NCBI GenBank assembly: GCA_025363575.1
Contig: JANYDM010000045.1
Coordinates: forward strand, 1 to 25,282
DNA: 25,282 nucleotides
Direction: 5' to 3'
Source of the DNA: Betaproteobacteria bacterium
GTDB lineage: Bacteria; Pseudomonadota; Gammaproteobacteria; Burkholderiales; SG8-41
Part shown: piece after piece, positions 1 through 8,135 of the stretch
How the letters are laid out: each line of letters begins with the position of its first letter
How positions within the stretch are numbered: the first letter of the stretch is position 1
The notes under the pieces: generated by a model
Seen by the model: only the letters and a program-made list of their open reading frames with translations
What the model was told of the DNA's origin: nothing
Databases searched by the model: none
Position numbers and translations under genes: made by a program

Positions 1-246
1 TGCCACCTGCAGCCTTCCATGGGCGTCAAAACTTACGCGCCGATGCTGAATAAAACTTCTGCGGCAAGCAACGACGATGTCATGCGCGCCTTCATCGTCA
101 ACGGCAGCGACCGCATGCCTGCGTTCAAATACTATCTGAAGCCGGGCGAGATCGATGCGATCGTCGCCTATCTGCGTTCCGTTCCCGCACCGGCCGCCGT
201 TGCCGGTCGCGCATCCAATGACAAGAAGGAGCAACCCGATGATTAA
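1..246 (+). CDS. c-type cytochrome, C-terminal part (5' end outside window)
   Basis: The reading frame is open from base 1 and ends at TAA 244-246, giving the last 81 residues. The visible part is the C-terminal half of a class I cytochrome c domain. It contains NGSDRMPAF, whose Met (visible residue 39) is the likely axial haem ligand, followed by the helix GEIDAIVAYLRSVPAP that closes the fold. The CxxCH haem site must lie upstream of the window. The tail is short and charged. Its stop overlaps the start of the next gene by 8 bases, so the two are probably translationally coupled and function together in the periplasm. An electron-transfer role is inferred from the fold, and its partner enzyme is unknown. 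Confidence 0.8.
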   Translation, partial: CHLQPSMGVKTYAPMLNKTSAASNDDVMRAFIVNGSDRMPAFKYYLKPGEIDAIVAYLRSVPAPAAVAGRASNDKKEQPDD

Positions 247-2068
247 CGCGAAAAGTATTTTGACGGCTACCGTCGTTTGCCTCGTGTGCGTGGCGCCACT
301 GCAGGCGGCAGAGCAATTGCTGAGCGGTTCCATCGCGTCGCAGTCCGGGCAAAAGCTGGAAGGCGTAACGGTCTCGGCCAAGCTTGAAGGCTCGACGATC
401 ACGACCAGCGTCTACACCGACACCACTGGCGTCTATGTGTTCCCACCGCTGGCCGCCGGCAAGTACCGCGTGTGGGCGCAGGCACTGGGATTCGAAACCA
501 GCAAAGCGGCAGTCGATCTCGGCGCGGCGCGCAAGCAGAACTTCACGCTGCAGGACATCACGGATGCCGAACGCCGCTTCCGTCAGTTGCCGGGCGAGAT
601 GATGGTGGCCGCACTGCCCGAAGCGACGGCGGAAGACGCGCACATGAAAAAGATTTTCATGAACAACTGCACCGGCTGCCATTCGACCGGCTACGCGCTG
701 CAGTTCCGCTTCGACGAAGCGGGCTGGAGCAAGATCATCGACTTGATGAAAGTCGTGCCGGTGACCGGCGTCTACCCGGGCCCGACCGCCAAGCCGAGCC
801 AGGTTCTCCAGCACAATCAGAAACAGCTTGCCGCCTATCTCGCGCGTGCGCGCGGGCCGGGAGAATCGTCGATGAAAGTCGCGGCACGCGCTCGCCCCAC
901 TGGCGAAGCCGCGCGCGCCGTTTGGACGCTCTACGACTTGCCGCTCAACCCCGACGCCGGAATCGGCAGCAAGTACAACGCCAACGACGGCACCGACTGG
1001 ACGATGGGCACGACCTCCAAGCTCGGTCAGCTCCCGCACGACGGCGGCATGGGTCTCGATGGCACGCTCTACTTCACGGTGAATAACCCGAACCGCCTCG
1101 CGACCATAGGCAAAGTCGATCCTAAAACCGGCGCGCTCAAGTTCATCAAAGCCGACGCAGCTAACGGCCGCGCCGCCAACGCGCACGGCCTTGTGCGCGA
1201 CAGCGACGGCAATTTCTGGTTCGACGTGAATCCGGGCCGCCGCGCGCTCGGCAAGCTCGACGTCGCAACGGAAGCGATCACGATTTACCAGACGCCGTCC
1301 ACCATGTCGCCGCTCGGCGGCGCGGTCACCATGGACATCGACGGCAAAGGCAAGATCTGGGCGTCGACGCCGACCGGCGCGGTGCGCTTCGATCCCGCCA
1401 CGGAGAAGTTCACCGAATTCAAATCGATTATCCCGGCCAAGAACGACAAGGGCTCCGCGCAGACGTACGGCGCCGCCGGCGACCGCGACGGCAACGGCTG
1501 GTGGGCGCAGATGGCGCTGGACACCGTCGTCAAAGGCGACGTCGCAACAGGCAAAGCGATCCAGATCAAGCTGCCCGACGTGAAAGTCGAACGCATCTCC
1601 GCGGAAGACCGCGGCTTCTACGAAGGTGTCAGCGATCTCGGCTTCAACAATCCGACGCTGTGGTCGCAGGGCCCGCGGCGCATGGGCACCGACAAGAACG
1701 CCAACGTGCTGTGGGTGGGCAACTCATGGGGCGCGAGCTTCGCGCGCATCGACACCACCACCATGGAGACGCGCATCATCCCCTTCCCCGACCAGACCAT
1801 GCAGCCGTATCACATCACGGTCGACAGCAAGCACAACGTGTGGGGCAATCTGTGGACATCGGACCGCATCGTCAAGCTCGATCCGTCGACGAATAAATGG
1901 ACGATGTTCGATCTGCCGGTGCGCGGCACCGAAATCCGCCATATCTCGCTGCAGGAGGAAGGCGGCAAGCTGAAAGTAGTGATGCCGGTCTACCGCTCGA
2001 GCCAGATGGGCGTCATGACCGTGCGCAGCGAAGCGGAGCTCGCCGCGCAAAACGCGCAGGCGCAGTAA
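239..2068 (+). CDS. exported protein: carboxypeptidase-regulatory-like domain, CxxCH motif, streptogramin-lyase-like beta-propeller
   Basis: 609 residues from ATG 239, chosen because it begins a clean signal peptide (MINAKSILTATVVCLVCVAP, cleavage near residue 24) and overlaps the upstream cytochrome by 8 bases. Residues about 27-105 resemble a carboxypeptidase regulatory-like/Cna-B beta-sandwich (SGSIASQSGQKLEGVTVSA, ending AGKYRVWAQALGFE). A C144-T-G-C147-H148 motif follows and could bind covalent haem. From about residue 220 there are repeated propeller blades (for example GNFWFDVNPG, GKIWASTPTGAVRFDP, HNVWGNLWTSDRIVKLDP), the pattern of Vgb/streptogramin-lyase-like propellers. True virginiamycin lyase activity is not implied. 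With a cytochrome c gene upstream, a periplasmic redox or ligand-binding role is more likely. Function remains unassigned. Confidence 0.75.
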   Translation: MINAKSILTATVVCLVCVAPLQAAEQLLSGSIASQSGQKLEGVTVSAKLEGSTITTSVYTDTTGVYVFPPLAAGKYRVWAQALGFETSKAAVDLGAARKQNFTLQDITDAERRFRQLPGEMMVAALPEATAEDAHMKKIFMNNCTGCHSTGYALQFRFDEAGWSKIIDLMKVVPVTGVYPGPTAKPSQVLQHNQKQLAAYLARARGPGESSMKVAARARPTGEAARAVWTLYDLPLNPDAGIGSKYNANDGTDWTMGTTSKLGQLPHDGGMGLDGTLYFTVNNPNRLATIGKVDPKTGALKFIKADAANGRAANAHGLVRDSDGNFWFDVNPGRRALGKLDVATEAITIYQTPSTMSPLGGAVTMDIDGKGKIWASTPTGAVRFDPATEKFTEFKSIIPAKNDKGSAQTYGAAGDRDGNGWWAQMALDTVVKGDVATGKAIQIKLPDVKVERISAEDRGFYEGVSDLGFNNPTLWSQGPRRMGTDKNANVLWVGNSWGASFARIDTTTMETRIIPFPDQTMQPYHITVDSKHNVWGNLWTSDRIVKLDPSTNKWTMFDLPVRGTEIRHISLQEEGGKLKVVMPVYRSSQMGVMTVRSEAELAAQNAQAQ

Positions 2069-2092
2069 ACCGGATTGAACCCGGCTGCCGCG

Positions 2093-3061
2093 TCATTGCA
2101 CGCGGTAGGCCGGGTCTTCCGTCGCCGTGCGGCGTGTCGCCATGCGCGCGATGGCCTGCTCGACAGTCGCGCGCTTCAGGTGCGGCGCGAACATCTCGAT
2201 AAACGCATACATATAGCCGCGCAGGTAGTGGTTGCGGCGGATGCCTATCTGTATCGTGTTCGGCTCGAACAGGTGACGCGCGTCGATGGCGCGCAGATGC
2301 TTGTCGCGCGCGCGGTCGTATGCGATGTCGGGTACGATCGCGATGCCGAGGCCGAATTCGACGTAAGTCTTGATGACGTCGGCGTCGATCGCGTTCAGCG
2401 CGATGTGCGGCCGGATGCCTTTCGCCTCGAACGCGCCGAGTGTTTTCGAGCGGCCGATGAACGCATAGTCGTACGTAATGAGCGGATAGGCGGCCAGCTT
2501 CTCCAGCGTCAGGCGCTTGACCTTGAGCAGCGGATGCGCCGCGGGCGTGAGCACGACGCGCTGCAGCTTGTGACAGGCGAGCATGACCACCGCATCGGAT
2601 GGCTCGACCGGCTCGGTGGCGATTGAAATGTCCGCATTGCCGGTGGCAACGAGATAGGAAACCTCCGCCGGCGTGCCCTGGCGCAGGCTCAGCTGCACGC
2701 CGGGATAGCGCGCAACGAACCGGCGCAGCACGCCGGGCAGCGCGTAGCGCGCCTGCGTATGCGTGGTCGCCACCGTAAACGAGCCCTCGCGCTGCGCCGA
2801 ATATTCGCGCGATGCCGCCTTGATGCTCTGCGCCGATTCGAGCGTGCGCGCGGCCATCGCAAGGATTTCACTGCCGGCATCCGACAGGCGCACCAGGCGC
2901 GTCTTGTTGCGCACGAAGAGTTCGATCCCGAGCTCCTCCTCGAACAGCTTGAGTTGCCGGCTCAAGCCTGGCTGCGTGATATGCAGCGCCGCGGCCGCCT
3001 TCGAGATATTGAGGCCCTGGCGCGCGACCTCGCGGAAGTAGCGCAACTGCTGAAGGGTCAT
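2093..3061 (-). CDS. LysR-family regulator, CysB-like
   Basis: 322 residues. The N-terminal winged helix-turn-helix (residues 1-60, MTLQQLRYFREVARQGLNIS followed by AAALHITQPGLSRQLKLFEEELG) is of the CysB/Cbl type, including the QQLRY start and the LN-S-AA spacing. The effector domain has TTHTQARYALPGVLRRF, the CysB-family signature at the start of the ligand cleft, and a length close to CysB (324). Family members respond to sulfur metabolites or other small acids. The gene is divergent from the CoA ligase operon starting at 3199, with 137 bases between them holding a good promoter and repeated AAGTTAT boxes, so it is the likely local activator. The sulfur link is only inference from the subfamily. 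Confidence 0.88.
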   Translation of the reverse strand: MTLQQLRYFREVARQGLNISKAAAALHITQPGLSRQLKLFEEELGIELFVRNKTRLVRLSDAGSEILAMAARTLESAQSIKAASREYSAQREGSFTVATTHTQARYALPGVLRRFVARYPGVQLSLRQGTPAEVSYLVATGNADISIATEPVEPSDAVVMLACHKLQRVVLTPAAHPLLKVKRLTLEKLAAYPLITYDYAFIGRSKTLGAFEAKGIRPHIALNAIDADVIKTYVEFGLGIAIVPDIAYDRARDKHLRAIDARHLFEPNTIQIGIRRNHYLRGYMYAFIEMFAPHLKRATVEQAIARMATRRTATEDPAYRVQ

Positions 3062-3080
3062 CGCCGGTCACCCATACTAA

Positions 3081-3102
3081 AAGTTATGGAAGTATAAGTT
3101 AT
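3081..3102. promoter_or_regulatory. candidate LysR binding boxes (AAGTTAT repeats)
   Basis: AAGTTAT occurs at 3081-3087 and again at 3096-3102, 15 bases apart. The second copy lies inside the symmetrical ATAAGTTAT (3094-3102). They sit just upstream of the -35 box of the forward operon and between the divergent regulator and its neighbour, the usual place for LysR-type activator binding. Assignment is by position and symmetry only. Confidence 0.4.
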
Positions 3103-3108
3103 CATCAC

Positions 3109-3137
3109 TTGTCAGTATAGGCTGTCGCGCCTATAGT
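3109..3137 (+). promoter_or_regulatory. sigma-70-type promoter of the CoA ligase/TctC/selenoprotein operon
   Basis: TTGTCA (3109-3114) is followed by a 17-base spacer and TATAGT (3132-3137), close to the consensus at both boxes. Transcription would start near 3144, leaving a leader of about 55 bases before ATG 3199. Confidence 0.6.
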
Positions 3138-3198
3138 GCTCAGCGTTGTCGCCACAGAGCGGCACGCTGAGGTTCCAGAGTTCTGGAGGAGTAGGGCA

Positions 3199-4329
3199 AT
3201 GATGATGTTGGAGTGCGACGCCAAGCGCTTGCTGGCGTCGGTCGGCGTGGCCGTTCCCCCGGGCGCCGTGTGGCGGGCAGGCGAACCCGCATCAAGCGTC
3301 ACAGTCGCCGCCTATCCCGTAGCAGTCAAAGCCCAGGTACGCAGCGGCGGCCGCGGCAAGCAGGGCGGCGTCGTCAAAGTGGCCAATGCAACGGAGCTGG
3401 CCGCCGCGGGCAAAAAACTCTTCGCGACAGAATTCGGCGGCGAATTGCCGGACGTACTGCTGGTCGAGCAGTGGCTCGCGATCGAACGCGAGGCCTACCT
3501 TTCAGTTGCGGTCGACGGTCGCGCCGAAGGCTACGTTGTCCTGTATTCGCCCACTGGCGGCATCGACATCGAGGACGGCGCGCCGCCCGCGCGCTATGCG
3601 GTCGGCGCCGCGTGGAACTTCCGCGTGCATGCATTGCGCGCCGTGCTCGAGAAAGTCGAGCCTGACTATCAATGGCGCGAAAAAGTGATCGCATTAGCAC
3701 AACGTCTCGTGCGCACGGCCGCCGCGCGCGACTGCACGACGATTGAAATCAATCCGCTGGTGAAACTTGCCGACGGCTCCCTGATTGCCGCCGACGCGAA
3801 GATCGCGCGCGACGAATGGGCTTACTTTCGCAGCGCGGAGATCGCCGCCGAGCGCGATGCCGAAAAGGCGCGCGCCGACGAATATCTGCGCGCCTGCCTC
3901 GACATGCAGCATATGTACGTGAAGCTCGATGGCGACATCGGCATCATCTCGGGTGGCGCGGGCATGACGATGTGCGCGATGGACATGGTTGCGGAAAAAG
4001 GCGGCCGGCCCGCATGCTTCCTCGACTGCAGCCCTGGCCCGACGTCGACGCGCGGCTACCGGCCGGCATTCGCCATGCTCGACGCCGACCCCGCGGTCAA
4101 AGTCATCTTCGTGAGCGTCTTCGGGGGCGGCACGCAAATGCAGCGCGTCGCCAATTCGATGAAGGAAGTCATGGCTGAACGCACCAGCACCAAGCCGGTC
4201 GTCTACCGGCTCGACGGCACGTATATCGACCAGGTGCCGGCGATCTTCGCGCAATTCGGCGCGCACAACCACGCGTCGCTGGAAGAAGCGGCTGCCGCCG
4301 CGGTCAAGCTCGCGGGAGCACGCGCATGA
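3199..4329 (+). CDS. acid-CoA ligase (ADP-forming), beta subunit, succinyl-CoA synthetase type
   Basis: 376 residues. ATG 3199 was chosen because GGAGGAG (3185-3191) lies 7 bases upstream and the protein then aligns with the family start (ECDAKRLLASVGVAVPPG). The N-terminal ATP-grasp domain is seen in VKAQVRSGGRGKQGGVVKV and in NPLVKLADGSLIAADAKI, the metal-binding part of the grasp. The C-terminal CoA-ligase domain (from about residue 250, GDIGIISGGAGMTM) is present, but the usual glycine-rich DVGGGA loop is replaced by D276-C-S-P-G-P-T282. This suggests an acid other than succinate, or a distant subgroup; malate-CoA ligase is another member of the superfamily. It forms a heterotetramer with the next gene, whose start overlaps by 4 bases. 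First gene of the operon. Confidence 0.85.
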   Translation: MMMLECDAKRLLASVGVAVPPGAVWRAGEPASSVTVAAYPVAVKAQVRSGGRGKQGGVVKVANATELAAAGKKLFATEFGGELPDVLLVEQWLAIEREAYLSVAVDGRAEGYVVLYSPTGGIDIEDGAPPARYAVGAAWNFRVHALRAVLEKVEPDYQWREKVIALAQRLVRTAAARDCTTIEINPLVKLADGSLIAADAKIARDEWAYFRSAEIAAERDAEKARADEYLRACLDMQHMYVKLDGDIGIISGGAGMTMCAMDMVAEKGGRPACFLDCSPGPTSTRGYRPAFAMLDADPAVKVIFVSVFGGGTQMQRVANSMKEVMAERTSTKPVVYRLDGTYIDQVPAIFAQFGAHNHASLEEAAAAAVKLAGARA

Positions 4330-5222
4330 GCATACTGCTCGACAAGACGAACCGCGTGATCGTACAGGGCGTGACCGGCCAGATGGGTCAGTTCTTCGTC
4401 GAAGATGCGACCAAGTACGGCACGAACATGGTCGCCGGCGTGTCGCCGGGCCGCGCGGGAACCAAGGTCGGCCACGTGCCGGTCTTTGCAGGCGTGCGCG
4501 ATGCGGTCAAGGAAACCAGGGCCGATACGGCGATGGTGTTCGTGCCGCCGGCGGCGGTGCTCGGCGCCGCGCTCGAAGCGCTCGAATGCGGGTGCAGGCT
4601 CGTGGTTGCGACCGCCGATGAAATGCCGGTGGCGGACGCAATCGAAGTACGCGCGGCGGCGCGCGCGAACGGCGCCGTGTTCGTCGGCCCCAACACGCCG
4701 GGACTCATCTCGCCGGGCAAAGCAAAAATGGGCTTCATGCCGTCGTTCTGCTATATGCAGGGCAATGTAGGCGTCATCTCGCGTAGCGGCTCCCTGTCTT
4801 ACGAAGGCTCCAAGCGGCTAACGACCGCGGGCATCGGCCAGACGACGGTCATCGGCATCGGCGGCGACCCCGTCAAGGGCACGACCGCAGCGGAAGCGCT
4901 CGAATGCTTCCATCAGGATCCGGATACGCATGCAGTGCTGTATCTGGGCGAGATCGGCGGCTCGGAAGAGACCTTTGTCGCCGAATACGCAGCGCGCCGC
5001 GATGCAAAGCCGGTGGCCGCGCTGATCGTCGGCAAGACTGCGCCGCCCGGCAAGAAGATGGGCCACGCCGCGGCGCTGATCGGCTCGAAGGCCGAAGGCC
5101 ATGCGGCCAAACAGAAAATGCTGCGCGACGCCGGTGTGTTCGTCGCCGACGGCGCAGGCCAGGTCGTCGAAGCCATGCGCGCCGCGCTGGCATCGCGCCA
5201 GGCGAAAGCAACCGCGGCCTGA
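4326..5222 (+). CDS. acid-CoA ligase (ADP-forming), alpha subunit, succinyl-CoA synthetase type
   Basis: 298 residues, near the usual 290 for SucD-type proteins, starting in an ATGA overlap with the beta subunit. The N-terminal CoA-binding Rossmann domain has VIVQGVTGQMGQFFVEDATKYGTNMVAGVSPGRAG-type sequence (residues 10-45). The C-terminal ligase domain contains GHAAAL with H247, the expected phosphohistidine that carries phosphate between ATP and the acyl group, and the preceding GGDPVKGT loop. All key catalytic elements look intact, so this should be an active subunit making an acyl-CoA in the cytoplasm. The substrate is not evident; the operon lacks other citric acid cycle genes, so a catabolic role is more likely than the housekeeping succinyl-CoA synthetase. 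Confidence 0.88.
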   Translation: MSILLDKTNRVIVQGVTGQMGQFFVEDATKYGTNMVAGVSPGRAGTKVGHVPVFAGVRDAVKETRADTAMVFVPPAAVLGAALEALECGCRLVVATADEMPVADAIEVRAAARANGAVFVGPNTPGLISPGKAKMGFMPSFCYMQGNVGVISRSGSLSYEGSKRLTTAGIGQTTVIGIGGDPVKGTTAAEALECFHQDPDTHAVLYLGEIGGSEETFVAEYAARRDAKPVAALIVGKTAPPGKKMGHAAALIGSKAEGHAAKQKMLRDAGVFVADGAGQVVEAMRAALASRQAKATAA

Positions 5223-5282
5223 GCCGGCATCACCCGATTGCAGCGGACAGAACACAATGTACGAATCACCAAGGAGCCGGCA

Positions 5283-6485
5283 ATGAACAACCGAGTGGAA
5301 CTCAACATCACCGAAGAAGCGGCCGAAGGCCTCATCAATGAAAAGAGCATGGGCGCGGCGCTGGAACTGGTTGGCTGCAAACTGCGGCCCGAACAGTATC
5401 TGCGCGATGCGAGCGCGGACGCGATCATCATTTTCTCGAACGGCATCGGCGACCTGAATCCGCTCTACCGCGACCAGGAATACACGCGCTGGACGCGCTT
5501 CGGCGGCCTCATCGCGCACCCCTGCTTTCCGTGGACCCACCACTGGCCCGGCCGCTCGTACTGGGGCCTGCCCGGCGTGCACGGCTTCGGCGTCACGATC
5601 GACTGCGAGTATTACCGCAACGTGCGTCCCGGCGACCGCATCAACATCTGGAACCGCGTGCTCGGCATCGAGCAGAAGCATTCCAAGTTCTCGGGCAAGC
5701 TGGCGATGCAATATCTGGAGTCGACCTACACCAATCAGCGCGACGAAGTCGTATGCCGGGCGCTGGGACTCACCGCGCGCCATGAGCGCAAGGCGTCGCG
5801 CGAGAAGAACAAATACAAGGACGTCAAAACCTACGTTTATACGGACGCGGAACGCGATGCCATCGACGAAAAGGTGATGACCGAGCCGCAGCGCATCCGC
5901 GGCGCCAACACGCGCTACTGGGAAGACGTCAAGGTCGGCGAGTCGATCGACGAGATCGTGCGCGGCCCGCTGTCGATGTCGGACACGATGGCGTTTGTCA
6001 TCGCGTCCGGCCGCGGTGCGGCGCACGGCGCGCTGCTTAAGCATGCAGCCCGCCATCCGGCGCATTACATCCGCAACAAGGAAGGCGGCGGCGGCGTCGA
6101 ATACACCGGCATCGGCCACCATCGCGAGGATTTCGCGAAAAAAGTCGGCGTGCCGGGCATGTACGATTATCTGCCGCAGCGCGCGAGCTGGTTCGTCACC
6201 GCCATCACCAACTGGATGGGCGACGACGGCGTGCTCAAACGCATCCGCATGGAAGCGCGCAAATTCAACCTGCAGGGCGACACGACGTTCATCAACGGCA
6301 AGGTGGTCAAGAAATACCTGAAAGACCGCTGCGCGCTGGTCGACATCGAAATGACCGGCATCAATCAGAGTGGAGTCCTCTCCTCGCCGGGCTTCGCCAC
6401 GGTGATGCTCCCCGCCAAGGACATCAATACGAAAATACCGCTCGACGGCACGGTGGTCGATCTCGACTTGCCGCCGGTCCGCTAA
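5283..6485 (+). CDS. MaoC-family dehydratase, tandem hot-dog domains
   Basis: 400 residues from ATG 5283, preceded by AAGGAG. Two hot-dog domains are visible. The N-terminal FAS1-type dehydratase-like domain covers about residues 30-170 (IFSNGIGDLNPLYRDQEYTR, GFGVTIDCEYYRNVRPGDRI). The second starts near residue 215 (YWEDVKVGESIDEIVRGPLS). The hydratase-2 motif G-D-x-N-P-L-H is present as G-D57-L-N59-P-L-Y62, so the aspartate is kept but the catalytic histidine position is tyrosine. The protein is expected to hydrate an enoyl-CoA or dehydrate a 3-hydroxyacyl-CoA, possibly the product of the CoA ligase upstream. It lies 60 bases after the ligase alpha gene. The exact substrate is unknown. Confidence 0.83.
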   Translation: MNNRVELNITEEAAEGLINEKSMGAALELVGCKLRPEQYLRDASADAIIIFSNGIGDLNPLYRDQEYTRWTRFGGLIAHPCFPWTHHWPGRSYWGLPGVHGFGVTIDCEYYRNVRPGDRINIWNRVLGIEQKHSKFSGKLAMQYLESTYTNQRDEVVCRALGLTARHERKASREKNKYKDVKTYVYTDAERDAIDEKVMTEPQRIRGANTRYWEDVKVGESIDEIVRGPLSMSDTMAFVIASGRGAAHGALLKHAARHPAHYIRNKEGGGGVEYTGIGHHREDFAKKVGVPGMYDYLPQRASWFVTAITNWMGDDGVLKRIRMEARKFNLQGDTTFINGKVVKKYLKDRCALVDIEMTGINQSGVLSSPGFATVMLPAKDINTKIPLDGTVVDLDLPPVR

Positions 6486-6505
6486 AGGACAACGGGAGCA
6501 AGCTC

Positions 6506-7102
6506 ATGGCGTCGAACGCGCTCTATCTCGTCTGCGACATGATCAACGACCTCGTGCACGCGGACGGTCCGGGCAAAAAGACTTACGGCCCGGAGCTCGC
6601 GCGCCGCAAAACGGTGGAAAACACCGCCGGCGCACTCACCAAAGCACGCTCCGCCGGCGCGAAGATCGGCTACGTGCGCGTCGGCTTTTCGCCCGACTAC
6701 CGCGAATGCCCGCCCAACTCGCGCCTCTTCCAGGGCGCGAAGAAGGCCGGCATGTTCAAGCTCGGCGAATGGGGTACCGAAGTGCATCCCGCACTCGCGC
6801 CGCAGCCGCACGACTTCGACATCGTCAAGCATCGCGTGAGCCCGTTCTATGCGACGAACCTCGACGTGATCCTGCGTGCGAACGGCATCCAGCGCCTATA
6901 CGTGTCTGGCGTATCGTCGAGCGGCGCAGTGCTGTCCGCGGCGAAAGACGGCCACGACCGCGGCTACGATGTGTTCGTGCTTGACGACTGCTGCTGCGCG
7001 CTGTCGGAAGAACAGCACCAGGCGGTAATCGACCAGGTCAAGCGCATGACAACGGTCACGACATCCGCGCAGGTCACGTTCAAAGAAGAATTTGTGCTGT
7101 AG
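6506..7102 (+). CDS. isochorismatase-fold (cysteine hydrolase superfamily) protein lacking the catalytic Cys
   Basis: 198 residues, 20 bases after the MaoC gene, with AACGGGAG upstream. The fold is recognised from LYLVCDMINDLVH (D11 at the catalytic Asp position), DIVKHRVSPFYATNLD (K108 at the catalytic Lys position), and YVSGVSSSGAVLSAAKDGHDRGYDVFVLDDCC, which matches the GV-T--CV--TA-DA--RGY nucleophile block. The residue aligned with the nucleophilic cysteine is A141. Cysteine-dependent amidase activity is therefore unlikely. Isochorismatases such as EntB and PhzD also lack this Cys and cleave a vinyl ether instead, so a non-nucleophilic hydrolysis or a non-enzymatic role is possible. Two cysteines (C-C-C after LDD) lie about 20 residues downstream. 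Confidence 0.82.
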   Translation: MASNALYLVCDMINDLVHADGPGKKTYGPELARRKTVENTAGALTKARSAGAKIGYVRVGFSPDYRECPPNSRLFQGAKKAGMFKLGEWGTEVHPALAPQPHDFDIVKHRVSPFYATNLDVILRANGIQRLYVSGVSSSGAVLSAAKDGHDRGYDVFVLDDCCCALSEEQHQAVIDQVKRMTTVTTSAQVTFKEEFVL

Positions 7103-7150
7103 ACCGTTATCTCCCCTGCAAAGGGAAGCAATCAAAAGCAACGGAGGAGC

Positions 7151-8113
7151 ATGACTCGTGCTGTATTAGCGGCGCTCGTATTCGCAGCGTGCTCGGCCGC
7201 CGCCTATGCGCAGGATTGGCCCGCGCGCCCGATACGATTCGTCGTTACTTTTCCTCCTGGCGGGGGTGCTGATCTCGTTGCGCGAACTATCGCTGAAAAA
7301 CTCAACCGCACGCTCGGCCAGCAGGTCATCATCGACAACCGCCCGGGCGGCGGCACGGTCATAGGTGCAGACCTCGTCGCACATGCGGCGCCCGACGGCT
7401 ACACGATGCTGCTCGGCACCGCGACTACCCACGCGATCAATGTGAGCCTGGTCAAGAACCTGCCGTACGATCCGGTCAGGGATTTTTCGCCGGTCGCGCT
7501 GGTTGCGATATTGCCGCTGGTGCAGGTCGCCAGTGCCGCGCTGCCTGCGGACACGCTGCCGGAACTTATCGCGCTTGCCCGCAAACGCCCCGGTGAAATC
7601 TTCTTCGGCTCGACCGGCAATGGCAGCTCGATCCATCTTGCCGGCGAAATGCTCAACACCGTCGCGAAAGTGCAAATGGTGCACGTGCCATACAAAGGCG
7701 CTGCGCCTGCGCTCGTCGATCTGCTCGCAGGACAAATCCAGTTCATGTTCACGACCATCCCGCCGGCACTTCCCCATCTGAAGACCGGGCGCATGAAGGC
7801 GCTGTCGGTCGCCAATGCGAAACGCGCCGCGCTGCTGCCTGACGTGCCCACCACTGCCGAAGGCGGCGCGCCGGGCGTCGAAGCGAGTTCGTGGAACGGC
7901 GTCATGTTTCCGCGCGGCACGTCCGTCGCCATCATCCAGCGCATGCACCGGGAACTCGCAGCGATCATGGTGCTGCCGGACGTGCGCGATCGCCTGTCCA
8001 CCGCAGGCGTGGAAACGCTGATGAGCACGCCGGCGGAGTTCGTCGCATTCATGGCCGCCGAAACTGCGCGCTACGCCAAAGTCGTCAAGGCCTCGGGTGC
8101 CCGCATCGATTGA
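7151..8113 (+). CDS. TctC/Bug-family periplasmic solute-binding protein 1
   Basis: 320 residues with SD ACGGAGGAGC just before the ATG. The signal peptide is cleaved after AYA (residue 20), giving the mature start QDWPARPIRFVVTFPPGGG. Family marks are PGGGADLVAR, IIDNRPGGG, APDGYTML, LPYDPVRDFSPVAL, HVPYKGAAPALVDLLAGQIQ and LPDVPTTAEGG. These proteins bind carboxylates or related small molecules in the periplasm, usually for a TctAB permease or a sensor kinase. No TctA or TctB gene occurs in the window. First of five such genes in this operon. Confidence 0.92.
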   Translation: MTRAVLAALVFAACSAAAYAQDWPARPIRFVVTFPPGGGADLVARTIAEKLNRTLGQQVIIDNRPGGGTVIGADLVAHAAPDGYTMLLGTATTHAINVSLVKNLPYDPVRDFSPVALVAILPLVQVASAALPADTLPELIALARKRPGEIFFGSTGNGSSIHLAGEMLNTVAKVQMVHVPYKGAAPALVDLLAGQIQFMFTTIPPALPHLKTGRMKALSVANAKRAALLPDVPTTAEGGAPGVEASSWNGVMFPRGTSVAIIQRMHRELAAIMVLPDVRDRLSTAGVETLMSTPAEFVAFMAAETARYAKVVKASGARID

Positions 8114-8135
8114 ACGATGCCATGGGAGTAAAGCG

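Noticed and set aside
2069..2092. Terminator between the propeller gene and LysR
   Set aside because: Only a 4-base CCGG stem can form and there is no T-run.
4818..6122. 434-residue open frame on the minus strand
   Set aside because: Antisense shadow across the ligase alpha and MaoC genes, whose products are clearly recognisable.
7103..7150. Internal promoter or terminator before the first TctC gene
   Set aside because: Only a weak TCCC/GGGA pairing is visible and no promoter boxes; the gap is simply a ribosome-site-containing spacer.
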